Shown here: positions 1-6,097 of the stretch, piece after piece
Position numbering within the stretch: position 1 is the first letter of the stretch
How the letters are laid out: each line of letters opens with the position of its first letter
DNA from: Porticoccaceae bacterium
GTDB lineage: Bacteria > Pseudomonadota > Gammaproteobacteria > Pseudomonadales > Porticoccaceae
Direction of reading: 5' to 3'
Assembly (NCBI GenBank): GCA_002710745.1
Contig: PALW01000006.1
Span: 18,702 to 25,592, forward strand
Length of the DNA: 6,891 nucleotides
The notes under the pieces: model-generated
The model's database searches: none
Seen by the model: the letters and a program-made list of their open reading frames with translations, nothing else
Told to the model about the DNA's origin: nothing
Made by a program: the position numbers and the translations under genes

Positions 1-2
1 TG

Positions 3-566
3 GGAACAGTCATTATGATTGGCATTAGGAGGGGAGCATTTTCAAACGAGGCAGGCATAGGCACAGAGTCAATGGCTCATGGTACTGCGAAGACAAGAGA
101 GCCTATTAGAGAGGGATTGGTCGCAATGATGGGTCCTGTTATTGACACATTAATTATGTGCACAGCTACCGCTTTTATTATTTTGTTGACAGGGGTGTGG
201 GAGTTTGACGACGATTTATATGGAGTAACTTTAACTGCAATTGCATTGGATACTGTCTTCCCTTCTTTTGGTAAGTATTTGTTGTTATTTATGGTAGGGT
301 TTCTCAGTTTTACTACCATGGTAACCATGTGGTTTTATGGTGTAAGGTCCGCTGCATTCCTTTTTGGGGAGGAGAATTCAGGATTCTATACCCCATTGTA
401 TCTGGGGCTTCTCGTGGCAGGATCAGTTGTTTCTCTCGATATTGTAAATGGTTTGATTTTGGCCACATTTGCGACAATGGCAATACCAACAATGATTTCT
501 ACCTTATATTTATCGCCTAAAGTGAAAGTTGCTGCAAATCAGTACTTTGAAAAAATAAAAAAGTAA
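3..566 (+). CDS. Alanine/glycine:cation symporter (AGCS family), C-terminal part
   Basis: This is the C-terminal ~187 residues of a sodium- or proton-coupled amino-acid symporter of the inner membrane; the N-terminal part lies left of the window. The frame is already open at position 3, so the ATG at 15 is internal. Near the left edge sits the AGCS hallmark GAFSNEAGIGTESMAHGTAKT-like segment (about codons 9-29 of the fragment), followed by a conserved loop ending in GLVAMMGPVIDTLI. Three further long hydrophobic stretches follow (roughly residues 36-62, 85-117 and 125-168), consistent with the last membrane segments, then a short lysine-rich cytoplasmic tail (KIKK). The GTES variant of the motif, in place of the more common GSAP, is one I recall from some environmental bacteria. 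The family assignment is firm; the substrate (alanine, glycine or another small amino acid) is not readable from this part. The stop TAA is 5 bp from the stop of the convergent peroxidase gene. Confidence 0.93.
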   Translation, partial: GTVIMIGIRRGAFSNEAGIGTESMAHGTAKTREPIREGLVAMMGPVIDTLIMCTATAFIILLTGVWEFDDDLYGVTLTAIALDTVFPSFGKYLLLFMVGFLSFTTMVTMWFYGVRSAAFLFGEENSGFYTPLYLGLLVAGSVVSLDIVNGLILATFATMAIPTMISTLYLSPKVKVAANQYFEKIKK

Positions 567-571
567 ATTCA

Positions 572-1048
572 CTACAACTGGTTTTCGATATCTCTCTCTA
601 ACGAAGCGGGATTGGCGGTTGGTGAGTATCTTTTAATGACATTACCCTTTCGGTCAATGAGAAACTTCGTGAAGTTCCATTTTATGTCTTTAATAAGAAA
701 TCCTTGTTTTTCATTAACTAAGAAATTGAAAAGGGGATGCTGTTTGCGACCTTTAACACAAACTTTATCCATAATTGTAAATGTTACACCATGGTTTTTG
801 TTACAAAATCTTAAAATTTCGTCCTGGGTTCCAGGTTCTTGAGATCCAAATTGATTACAGGGAAAAGCTAAGATCTTAAATTTATTGTCTTGATATTTCT
901 CATAAAGCTTTTGAAGTCCGCTATATTGGTTGGAGAATCCACACTTGCTCGCAGTGTTTACAATTAAGATTACGTAGCCTTCCAATGATGAGAAGTTTAT
1001 ATTTTCTCCAGCAGCCGATAAGGCGCTTAGATTATAAAATTTTGACAT
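572..1048 (-). CDS. Glutathione peroxidase family thiol peroxidase (probably thioredoxin-dependent)
   Basis: A 158-residue protein of the Cys-type GPx family (bacterial BtuE-like), which reduces hydrogen peroxide and organic hydroperoxides in the cytoplasm. Visible signatures: NTASKCGFSNQY with the peroxidatic Cys36 (a Cys, not a selenocysteine), LAFPCNQFG with Cys64, Gln70 in FGSQEPG, and Trp124-Asn125 in KWNFTKFL. Together these make the expected Cys-Gln-Trp-Asn active-site tetrad. Cys82, in EILRFCNKN, sits where the resolving cysteine of two-Cys GPx proteins lies, so thioredoxin is a more likely reductant than glutathione; this last point is inference. Length is normal for the family and there is no signal peptide. 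The ATG is preceded by AGGG (1058-1061) with a 9-nt spacer. It lies 32 bp downstream of panB on the same strand and is probably the last gene of that operon. Its neighbours give no clear pathway link. Confidence 0.93.
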   Translation of the reverse strand: MSKFYNLSALSAAGENINFSSLEGYVILIVNTASKCGFSNQYSGLQKLYEKYQDNKFKILAFPCNQFGSQEPGTQDEILRFCNKNHGVTFTIMDKVCVKGRKQHPLFNFLVNEKQGFLIKDIKWNFTKFLIDRKGNVIKRYSPTANPASLERDIENQL

Positions 1049-1080
1049 CCAGTTTTACCCTAGTTTAACAAGCCTTAATA

Positions 1081-1872
1081 TTAATCAAAGGAGCTTTCTT
1101 CATCGGGAAAGTCTCCTGATCTAACTGACTCTTTAAATAGTTCTATGGCTTTTGCTATGGAGTTACTATTGGACATAAAATTTTTCGTGAACTTAGGAGT
1201 CAAGCGAGACAGACCCAAGATATCATGAGTGACAAGTACCTGACCATCAGTAAACTTACCTGCACCAATACCAATAACAGGAATTTTAAGCTGACTTGTG
1301 ATTTTGGCTGCAAGCCTTGTTGGAACGCACTCTAAAACAAGTAAATCAGCTCCAGCCTGCTCCAGATTCAATGCATCGGTGATAATTTCTTTTGCTATTT
1401 CCTCTTCTCTGCCTTGGACACTATAACTCCCAATTTTGTGTATATATTGTGGTGTTAAGCCAAGGTGACAGCATATGGGAATACCTCGAGTCGCCAATTC
1501 ACTAACTATGTTTGCAGTCCATTTTCCTCCTTCGATCTTGACCATCTCAGCACCTGATTGCATAAGAGCACATGAATTATCCAGAGCTTTATCAAAAGTC
1601 GCATATGAAAGAAATGGCATATCAGCGATTACCATTGGAGACGTTGTACCTTTTGCAACCAGTTTAGTGTGGTAACAAATATCTGCTACTGTTACAGGAA
1701 TGGTATTTTCATGGCCTTGAATCACATTTCCTAGGGAATCTCCCACTAAAATTATATCTATTTCAGCATCACTTAATAACGAAGCGAATGAGAAATCATA
1801 AGCAGTCAATGCAGTGATTTTTTTATTCTCTCGCTTCATTGTATGAAGTTTTTTTACGTTAATTTTTTTCAT
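1081..1872 (-). CDS. panB: 3-methyl-2-oxobutanoate hydroxymethyltransferase (ketopantoate hydroxymethyltransferase)
   Basis: First committed enzyme of pantothenate (and so coenzyme A) synthesis: transfers a hydroxymethyl group from 5,10-methylenetetrahydrofolate to alpha-ketoisovalerate. It is a cytoplasmic TIM-barrel enzyme. I place the start at the ATG at 1872 (263 aa). The frame continues upstream to a TTG at 1893, but with the ATG the key residues fall at Asp45 (VGDSLG), Asp84 (ADMPF), Glu114 (VKIEGG) and Glu181 (LVLECVP), the same numbers as the E. coli magnesium ligands and catalytic Glu, and total length matches the E. coli 264. A Shine-Dalgarno is weak for either start (AAAG just before the ATG). 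Other conserved blocks are LTAYDFSFA, IPVTVADICYHT, CCHLGLTPQ, VIGIGAG and TDGQVLVTHD. It follows the deoxynucleoside kinase gene by 55 bp. The enzyme consumes a folate cofactor, which fits the nearby folK. panC, often the next gene, is not here. Confidence 0.97.
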   Translation of the reverse strand: MKKINVKKLHTMKRENKKITALTAYDFSFASLLSDAEIDIILVGDSLGNVIQGHENTIPVTVADICYHTKLVAKGTTSPMVIADMPFLSYATFDKALDNSCALMQSGAEMVKIEGGKWTANIVSELATRGIPICCHLGLTPQYIHKIGSYSVQGREEEIAKEIITDALNLEQAGADLLVLECVPTRLAAKITSQLKIPVIGIGAGKFTDGQVLVTHDILGLSRLTPKFTKNFMSNSNSIAKAIELFKESVRSGDFPDEESSFD

Positions 1873-1894
1873 CTTTAAAACAGTTTTTAGCAAG

Positions 1895-1917
1895 TGCCGG
1901 TATTATATAGTAAACCG
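1895..1917 (-). promoter_or_regulatory. Possible internal promoter / palindrome before panB
   Basis: The short gap between the kinase stop and panB contains, on the minus strand, an imperfect palindrome bounded by CCGG at both ends (1897-1900 and 1915-1918), with TATAAT at 1902-1907 in its right half. Transcription from it would begin near 1895, leaving a leader of about 23 nt for the panB ATG at 1872 but essentially none for the TTG at 1893. The -35 region is poor (TTGTAA is 20 bp away), so this is only a candidate. Confidence 0.35.
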
Positions 1918-1927
1918 GAAGAACTTT

Positions 1928-2614
1928 TTACAACTCTGATTTTGGATTGTAGTAATTGCGACTAATTCTTTTTGTAAGCAGATATTTTAAGAGGTCCTCA
2001 TAGTCTTGCTCATTTTTTGCTAAATTGATGACTCCTGTATTGACAATTAATAATGGAGTGTCGTCATAGTGATAAAAAAATTGTGTATAAGCATCATTTA
2101 GTTGTGCAAGGTAATTTTCTTCCATTTGTTTTTCTACCGCTCTGCCTCTCAATTTTACTCTCTGAACTAATGCATGGGTTGGTGCTTGGAGATAGATAAC
2201 AATGTCTGGTTTTGGTAAATCATGGATGATACTTTCATAAACTTTGTTATAGAGTTGGTATTCGTGATCATCCAATGTGACGCGCGCAAAAATAGGATCT
2301 TTTTCTATTATGAAATCAGATACTTTTACTGATTCAAATATATCTCCTTGTCTTATCTCTTCCATTTTTTTAAATCTCTGAAAAAGAAAATGTAGCTGGA
2401 CGGGTAGTGCATGATTTTTTCTGTCGCGGTAGAATCTTTCTAAAAAGGGATTTGTGTCAGGCTCCTCTAAGATGACCTCATAATTTAGCGAGGATGCAAG
2501 CTTTCTCGTTAACGTTGTTTTTCCTACTCCTATTGGACCCTCAATCGCAATAAAGTTAGGGACAGAAACAGAGCTTGAATCAAGGTTGAACTTTGTCAAC
2601 AAGCTTTGATCCAT
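1928..2614 (-). CDS. Deoxynucleoside kinase (dNK/thymidine-kinase-2-like P-loop family)
   Basis: A 228-residue cytoplasmic kinase that phosphorylates a deoxynucleoside to its 5'-monophosphate for dNTP salvage. Signatures: Walker A GPIGVGKTT at 26-34 after a beta strand NFIAIE; EEPDTNPFLERFY at 50-62, with the Glu used for substrate binding; QLHFLFQRF at 73-81; SDFIIEKDPIFA at 99-110, standing where better-known dNKs carry a D/E-R-S motif; PDIVIYLQAP at 136-145; and an arginine-bearing lid around LRGRAVEK at 155-162. Genes of this type are commonly found between folK and panB in gammaproteobacteria. The preferred base (dA, dC, dG or dT) cannot be read from the sequence. The ATG overlaps the 3' end of folK by 35 bp. 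This start is backed by GGGAG at 2622-2626 with a 7-nt spacer, although it leaves a 20-residue leader before the first strand. TAA stop; panB follows. Confidence 0.9.
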   Translation of the reverse strand: MDQSLLTKFNLDSSSVSVPNFIAIEGPIGVGKTTLTRKLASSLNYEVILEEPDTNPFLERFYRDRKNHALPVQLHFLFQRFKKMEEIRQGDIFESVKVSDFIIEKDPIFARVTLDDHEYQLYNKVYESIIHDLPKPDIVIYLQAPTHALVQRVKLRGRAVEKQMEENYLAQLNDAYTQFFYHYDDTPLLIVNTGVINLAKNEQDYEDLLKYLLTKRISRNYYNPKSEL

Positions 2615-3131
2615 CTATATTCTCCCACCAGCTATGATCAGTTGTTTTAAAGATACTCTGATTCGATAAGTTTTCCAAGATCTCGCCAATATTTTGATTA
2701 TTGAAAATCGATAGTTCTGGATCGATTTCACGAAGGGGAAACATCACAAAGGCACGTTCAAACATCCTAGGATGAGGGATAGAGAGGTTTCGTGTTTCAA
2801 TTTTAACGTTTTCATACATTAAGATATCTAAATCAAGCGTCCTTGGCCCCCAATTAATCTCTCTCTCTCTTTCATGATCACGCTCGATATTTTGTAGAAA
2901 TTTTAGTAAACCGAATGGACATAAATAAGTTCTAGCTTTGACTACAGCATTGATGAACTTAGGTTGATCCTCGAAACCAATTGGTTCCGATTCATATAAC
3001 GAGGAGACAGAAATAATTTCAATCTTAAATGAAGCTGATATAACCTCCAACGCGCTGCTGATCTGGTCCTTTATGCGGTTTTTAGATCCCTTTAAGTTAC
3101 TGCCAAATCCAATGTAGACAGTTTTATTCAT
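2580..3131 (-). CDS. folK: 2-amino-4-hydroxy-6-hydroxymethyldihydropteridine pyrophosphokinase (HPPK)
   Basis: Transfers pyrophosphate from ATP to 6-hydroxymethyl-7,8-dihydropterin in dihydrofolate synthesis, in the cytoplasm. HPPK motifs in order: YIGFGSNL at 6-13; SLYESEPIGFEDQPKFINA at 44-62, with the pterin-contacting region; the signature NWGPRTLDLDILMY at 93-106, including Arg97 and the magnesium-binding Asp100 and Asp102; then IPHPRMFERAFVMFPL at 118-133. It has 183 residues against about 159 in E. coli. The excess is mostly a C-terminal tail after about residue 160 whose codons overlap the kinase gene. The ATG overlaps the end of pcnB by 8 bp. No purine-rich Shine-Dalgarno precedes it (the upstream bases read ACTCACTTTT), so translation probably depends on ribosomes finishing pcnB. 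A run of six AG dinucleotides encodes part of HEREREIN just before the signature. Confidence 0.96.
   Translation of the reverse strand: MNKTVYIGFGSNLKGSKNRIKDQISSALEVISASFKIEIISVSSLYESEPIGFEDQPKFINAVVKARTYLCPFGLLKFLQNIERDHEREREINWGPRTLDLDILMYENVKIETRNLSIPHPRMFERAFVMFPLREIDPELSIFNNQNIGEILENLSNQSIFKTTDHSWWENIDGSKLVDKVQP
2622..2626 (-). promoter_or_regulatory. Shine-Dalgarno of the deoxynucleoside kinase gene inside folK
   Basis: GGGAG on the minus strand with a 7-nt spacer to the ATG at 2612-2614. It lies within the codons of the folK C-terminal tail, so it supports the overlapping start and suggests the overlap is functional rather than a mis-called start. Confidence 0.75.
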
Positions 3132-4419
3132 AAAAGTGAGTATTCAGTTTGTAATTTTTTTCATTATAAGCTTTTTCATGTAGTAGTTTGGTTTGATCAC
3201 ATTTATTTCCCTTTTGATATTCTGTCCACCAACGCCCAGCGTCATTAAGTTTCTCGCCGATGGTTTCTCGTAATAAGATCAAGTCATAAGCTGCTCTAAA
3301 ACAGGGATGATTGATTATAAATTGATGATCCTTGGCACGTCTCTCAACTAGAGGGATTTGCAAATTCCAGATATCGATTATTTTAAACAAATATCTTTTA
3401 GGAATTGAGATTATTGATGCTTGCTTTGTCAGAACGGTCTTGGACGAGATGCTCATTAATTTTCTTACCACGGACCTTTCTTTTTCTAATTTAGAGACTT
3501 GTATAAGTAGACTTGGCCAAAGCAGTACAGCGAACAGAAAGTGCGGGCTAACAGATTTTTTTTGTTTAACCCTAAGATCAGTTGATTTCAGCATGACCTC
3601 AAATAATTGGTTCGAATTTTTATTGATTCTATTTTTTTTACTTAGGTAAACAAAATATTTTAGCCCATTGAACCGTCTTAGAAGTTCATAAGAGGCCAAA
3701 CCTTGGCCATGTAAAAACATTTTTAAGGATTCATCAAATAATCTGGATTTAGAAACATCTTTAAGTAGATCAAATTTATTAAAAATATGTCTCTCGATAT
3801 CACTCGGTATCTGAAAATTAAGTTTTGCTGTGATTCTTATTACTCTAATAATTCTTACAGGATCTTCTGTAAAGCGAACCTCTGGGGGGCCAATAATCAT
3901 TACTTTTTTGTCGAGTAAGCCTTTAACGCCTCCAGTAAAATCATATACTTGCTCTTTTACTGGATCATAATATAGAGCGTTTATCGTCAAGTCGCGCCGA
4001 AATGCATCTTCATGAATTGTTCCAAATTCAGAATCACCAGTCGAGTATTTCTTACGATTATTCTTTTTTAGTGGGTGCGATTGAAATATATAGTTTTTGC
4101 TAACACCGGATCGAAAAGTTGATACTTCATAAAAAGCACCACCTTTTTTTACATGCACAAGTAGAAACCGTCTTCCTATAACTCGTGACTTTGGGAACAA
4201 CGCTTTTATTTCACAAGGTTTAGCATCAGTTACAATGTCAAAATCTTTGGGTTCTAACTTGAGGATTAAATCACGAACGGCGCCGCCCACAATGTATGCC
4301 GAAAAGTTTTTTGACTGAAGTGTTCTGATAATCGAGACTGCATGTTTGGAGATTTTATTTACATTGATTGATTTATCTATAGCATTATAAATGACTAATT
4401 TTTCGTCAGTTGTTACCAA
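3124..4419 (-). CDS. pcnB: Poly(A) polymerase I (class II nucleotidyltransferase)
   Basis: Adds 3' poly(A) tails to RNAs and so promotes their decay; cytoplasmic. The 431-residue protein has the nucleotidyltransferase head: YIVGGAVRDLIL at 42-53, Asp59 and Asp61 in PKDFDIVT, GRRFLLVHV at 82-90, third carboxylate Glu98 in EVSTFRSG, EDAFRRDLTINALYYD near 137-152, and FTEDPVRIIRVIR. The PcnB-type C-terminal blocks follow: RLFDESLKMFLHGQG, VSPHFLFAVLLWP, SIPKRYLFKIIDIW and HPCFRAAYDLILLR. These, and overall similarity to E. coli PAP I, favour PAP over a CCA-adding enzyme. The start is a TTG: there is no in-frame ATG in the N-terminal part, and GAGGG at 4427-4431 lies 7 nt upstream. It is about 30 residues shorter than E. 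coli PAP I because it lacks the long arginine-rich tail. It lies downstream of an intrinsic terminator, with folK overlapping its end. Confidence 0.95.
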   Translation of the reverse strand: MVTTDEKLVIYNAIDKSINVNKISKHAVSIIRTLQSKNFSAYIVGGAVRDLILKLEPKDFDIVTDAKPCEIKALFPKSRVIGRRFLLVHVKKGGAFYEVSTFRSGVSKNYIFQSHPLKKNNRKKYSTGDSEFGTIHEDAFRRDLTINALYYDPVKEQVYDFTGGVKGLLDKKVMIIGPPEVRFTEDPVRIIRVIRITAKLNFQIPSDIERHIFNKFDLLKDVSKSRLFDESLKMFLHGQGLASYELLRRFNGLKYFVYLSKKNRINKNSNQLFEVMLKSTDLRVKQKKSVSPHFLFAVLLWPSLLIQVSKLEKERSVVRKLMSISSKTVLTKQASIISIPKRYLFKIIDIWNLQIPLVERRAKDHQFIINHPCFRAAYDLILLRETIGEKLNDAGRWWTEYQKGNKCDQTKLLHEKAYNEKNYKLNTHFYE

Positions 4420-4426
4420 AAGATAG

Positions 4427-4431
4427 CCCTC
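4427..4431 (-). promoter_or_regulatory. Shine-Dalgarno deciding the TTG start of pcnB
   Basis: GAGGG on the minus strand, 7 nt before the TTG at 4417-4419. It is one of the best ribosome-binding sites in the window and supports a TTG initiation codon, since the first in-frame methionine codon comes far inside the conserved domain. Confidence 0.8.
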
Positions 4432-4489
4432 AAGCTAAGAATTTAAGTCTGACATTTAGAGCTACTGCAGTCATCAAAAATAGAAGTTT

Positions 4490-4513
4490 AAAAAGGGCGC
4501 CTACAGGCGCCCT
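4490..4513 (-). terminator. Rho-independent terminator after dksA-gluQ
   Basis: On the minus strand an 8-bp perfect stem AGGGCGCC / GGCGCCCT closes a TGTA loop and runs straight into TTTTTAAA. The GC-rich stem stands out in an AT-rich gap. On the plus strand no T tract follows, so it works for minus-strand transcripts only. It lies about 170 nt after the gluQ stop and about 70 nt before the pcnB start, so it separates the dksA-gluQ unit from pcnB and the genes after it. It could also act as an attenuator if pcnB is read from upstream. Confidence 0.9.
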
Positions 4514-4683
4514 AGAGTGAGTTCTTTATACTTAAGATACTCTTCGCATAATATTTTTCTTATTTATTGTTATTATAATGGCCATACGGCCACTCAATAG
4601 TCTAATATTTTTATCAATCTATGCAAGGAGAATATTTTTAGGTAATTTCTTGGTGTAACCGTTATCACGTTTTTTTATTGGCT
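4514..4683 (-). other. Long gluQ 3' region upstream of the terminator
   Basis: About 170 AT-rich bases between the gluQ stop and the terminator hairpin, presumably transcribed as the gluQ 3' UTR. No tRNA, repeat or recognisable gene is visible. It contains a 22-codon ORF (4687-4619, minus) whose ATG overlaps the gluQ TGA as ATGA, ending at a TAG; the same frame stays open for 28 more codons to a TAA at 4532-4534. It also holds a small perfect inverted repeat TGGCC-N4-GGCCA at 4579-4592, immediately followed on the minus strand by TATAAT (4572-4577). No good -35 box accompanies that hexamer. I do not assign a function. Confidence 0.4.
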
Positions 4684-5604
4684 TCATGTTGCGTGCTTAT
4701 TGAATACTTTCGGCACATTTTCTCTCTTCCAATTTATGGTGGCCGAATTAATAATCTCTGAAACGGTAGCTGATTTGAGCTCTTCAACCGGATTTTGCCC
4801 CAGCAATTCCAATGCTAAATAAAGGTTCATGGAGAAGTTTTTCTTGTCAAGAAGAGCCCCATCACTCTTGCTTAGCTTCCTTTTTTTTAGGTTCATAACA
4901 AGTGGAATATGAGCATACTCAGGAGCATCGATGTTTAAACTTTTTTGAAGGGTTAATTGGTTAAATGTTGAAAAAATTAAATCTTTACCTCTTAACACGT
5001 AAGAAATTTCTTGAATAAAATCATCAATTACAACCGAATATTCGTATGAAGGAATGTCATCTTTTCTTGATATTATAAAATCGCGACTTACTCTATAGCT
5101 TTCTTTTTGTTGCAGGCCATAAATGCCGTCTGAGAAAGTATTCACCTCATTTTGATCATTTATTTTCAGCCGAATAGAGGTCCTTCCATTTTTTATTTTC
5201 CTATTACGGCATTTGTTATCATAGATTCCTCCTATGGATCGTATTCTTTTTCGAGTGCATTCACATTCGTAGGTCAAGTTTTTAGCTATTAAATCATTTA
5301 GGAACTCTCTATAAGTCGCAAGATGATCAGACTGATAATAGATAGGCTCATCAGAAATCAAATTATAATGATCGAGCGTTTCTATAATCTGCTCCGAAGC
5401 ACCGTCTTTTAATCTAGGAGTGTCTAGATCATCTATTCTTATGACCCATATACCCCCTGCTGATTTTACGTCAAGATAGCTTGCAAGTGCGCAAACCAAG
5501 GATCCGAAATGGATGTCTCCACTTGGAGTTGGCGCGAATCGACCCTTAATCTTCTTAGGATGTTTATATTGAGTATTCGTAGGAAGTTCTTTTTTTGACA
5601 GCAC
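4684..5604 (-). CDS. gluQ: Glutamyl-queuosine tRNA(Asp) synthetase
   Basis: A truncated class I glutamyl-tRNA synthetase paralogue that activates glutamate and attaches it to the queuosine base at the wobble position of tRNA-Asp, rather than to a tRNA 3' end. The catalytic core is visible: RFAPTPSGDIHFGS at 22-35 with the HIGH-type HFGS, IRIDDLDTPR at 55-64, the zinc site Cys114-x-Cys116 with Tyr128 and Cys132 (pattern CECTRKR..GGIYDNKC), RDFIISRKDDIPSYEYSVVIDD near 174-195, and KLSKS at 243-247. Its 306 residues match the family and there is no anticodon-binding domain, which separates it from GltX. The start is a GTG only 7 nt after the dksA stop. No ATG lies between it and the core, and no strong Shine-Dalgarno is seen, so it is probably translated by coupling to dksA. 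The N-terminus before KGRFAP is about 15 residues longer than usual, leaving some doubt about the exact start. Confidence 0.95.
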   Translation of the reverse strand: MLSKKELPTNTQYKHPKKIKGRFAPTPSGDIHFGSLVCALASYLDVKSAGGIWVIRIDDLDTPRLKDGASEQIIETLDHYNLISDEPIYYQSDHLATYREFLNDLIAKNLTYECECTRKRIRSIGGIYDNKCRNRKIKNGRTSIRLKINDQNEVNTFSDGIYGLQQKESYRVSRDFIISRKDDIPSYEYSVVIDDFIQEISYVLRGKDLIFSTFNQLTLQKSLNIDAPEYAHIPLVMNLKKRKLSKSDGALLDKKNFSMNLYLALELLGQNPVEELKSATVSEIINSATINWKRENVPKVFNKHAT

Positions 5605-5611
5605 GTGGTGG

Positions 5612-6097
5612 CTAACCGCCTGTTATTTGCCTTTCTCTTATTTCATCTAAAGTCTTGCAGTCAACGCAAAGCTCGGCAGTAGGCCGAGCCTCTAGACGCC
5701 TTACGCCAATATCTATTCCACACTGGTCACAGAAGCCGTAATCATCATCCTCTATTCGTATGAGAGTTTTATCGATCTTTCTTATAAGTTTTCTCTCTCT
5801 GTCTCTTGTTCGTAATTCAAGGCTAAACTCTTCTTCTTGAGTTGCTCTATCTGATGGATCAGGAAAGTTTGCAGCCTCATCCTTCATATGCGAGACAGTT
5901 CGGTCAACCTCTTCCATGAGTTCATAACGCCATGATTTTAAGATCACTTTAAAATGTTCACGCTGATTCTCATTCATGTACTCCTCTCCCTTTATGATTA
6001 CGTAGGGAGCAATTCCATGGAGAGTATTAGAAGAAGAGGTAGAGTCCTTACTCCTTTGCTTGGTTTTTTTTGGCGCGCTGTTAGACTCTTTTGCCAT
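5612..6097 (-). CDS. dksA: RNA polymerase-binding transcription factor DksA
   Basis: Binds the RNA polymerase secondary channel and, together with ppGpp, represses rRNA promoters and activates amino-acid synthesis promoters. Matches E. coli DksA along nearly its whole length: EEYMNENQREHF at 38-49 starts the conserved part, the coiled-coil tip carries D80-PS-D83-R-A85 (the DxxDxA motif), QEEEFSLELRTRDRERKLIRKI forms the returning helix, and the zinc finger uses Cys123, Cys126, Cys144 and Cys147, with GIRRLEARPTA-like residues between. At 161 residues it is ten longer than E. coli, the excess being a Lys/Ser-rich N-terminus. All functional residues are present, so it is expected to be active. 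The ATG is preceded by TAGGA with a 7-nt spacer. It is first in its operon, 7 nt before gluQ, with its own promoter upstream. Confidence 0.98.
   Translation of the reverse strand: MAKESNSAPKKTKQRSKDSTSSSNTLHGIAPYVIIKGEEYMNENQREHFKVILKSWRYELMEEVDRTVSHMKDEAANFPDPSDRATQEEEFSLELRTRDRERKLIRKIDKTLIRIEDDDYGFCDQCGIDIGVRRLEARPTAELCVDCKTLDEIRERQITGG

Noticed and set aside
77..520. ORFs at 77-328 (-) and 329-520 (+)
   Set aside because: They overlap the symporter in other frames; the AGCS signature and hydrophobic segments show that the frame of 3-566 is the coding one.
549..573. Possible terminator between the convergent symporter and peroxidase genes
   Set aside because: On the minus strand AGTG-AATT-TACT is followed by a T-rich run, but the stem is only 4 bp with a G-T pair, too weak to call.
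612..842. 76-codon plus-strand ORF, and a similar one at 1475-1675
   Set aside because: Antisense to the peroxidase and panB genes respectively, with no motif or ribosome-binding site.
3332..3649. 105-codon plus-strand ORF
   Set aside because: It is antisense to the conserved C-terminal half of pcnB, has no recognisable motif, and its composition mirrors the complementary gene.
4420..4489. A dedicated pcnB promoter after the terminator
   Set aside because: TTGATG occurs on the minus strand, but nothing resembling a -10 box lies 16-18 bp downstream; TTAAAT is about 25 bp away. Expression of pcnB may come from read-through or an atypical promoter.
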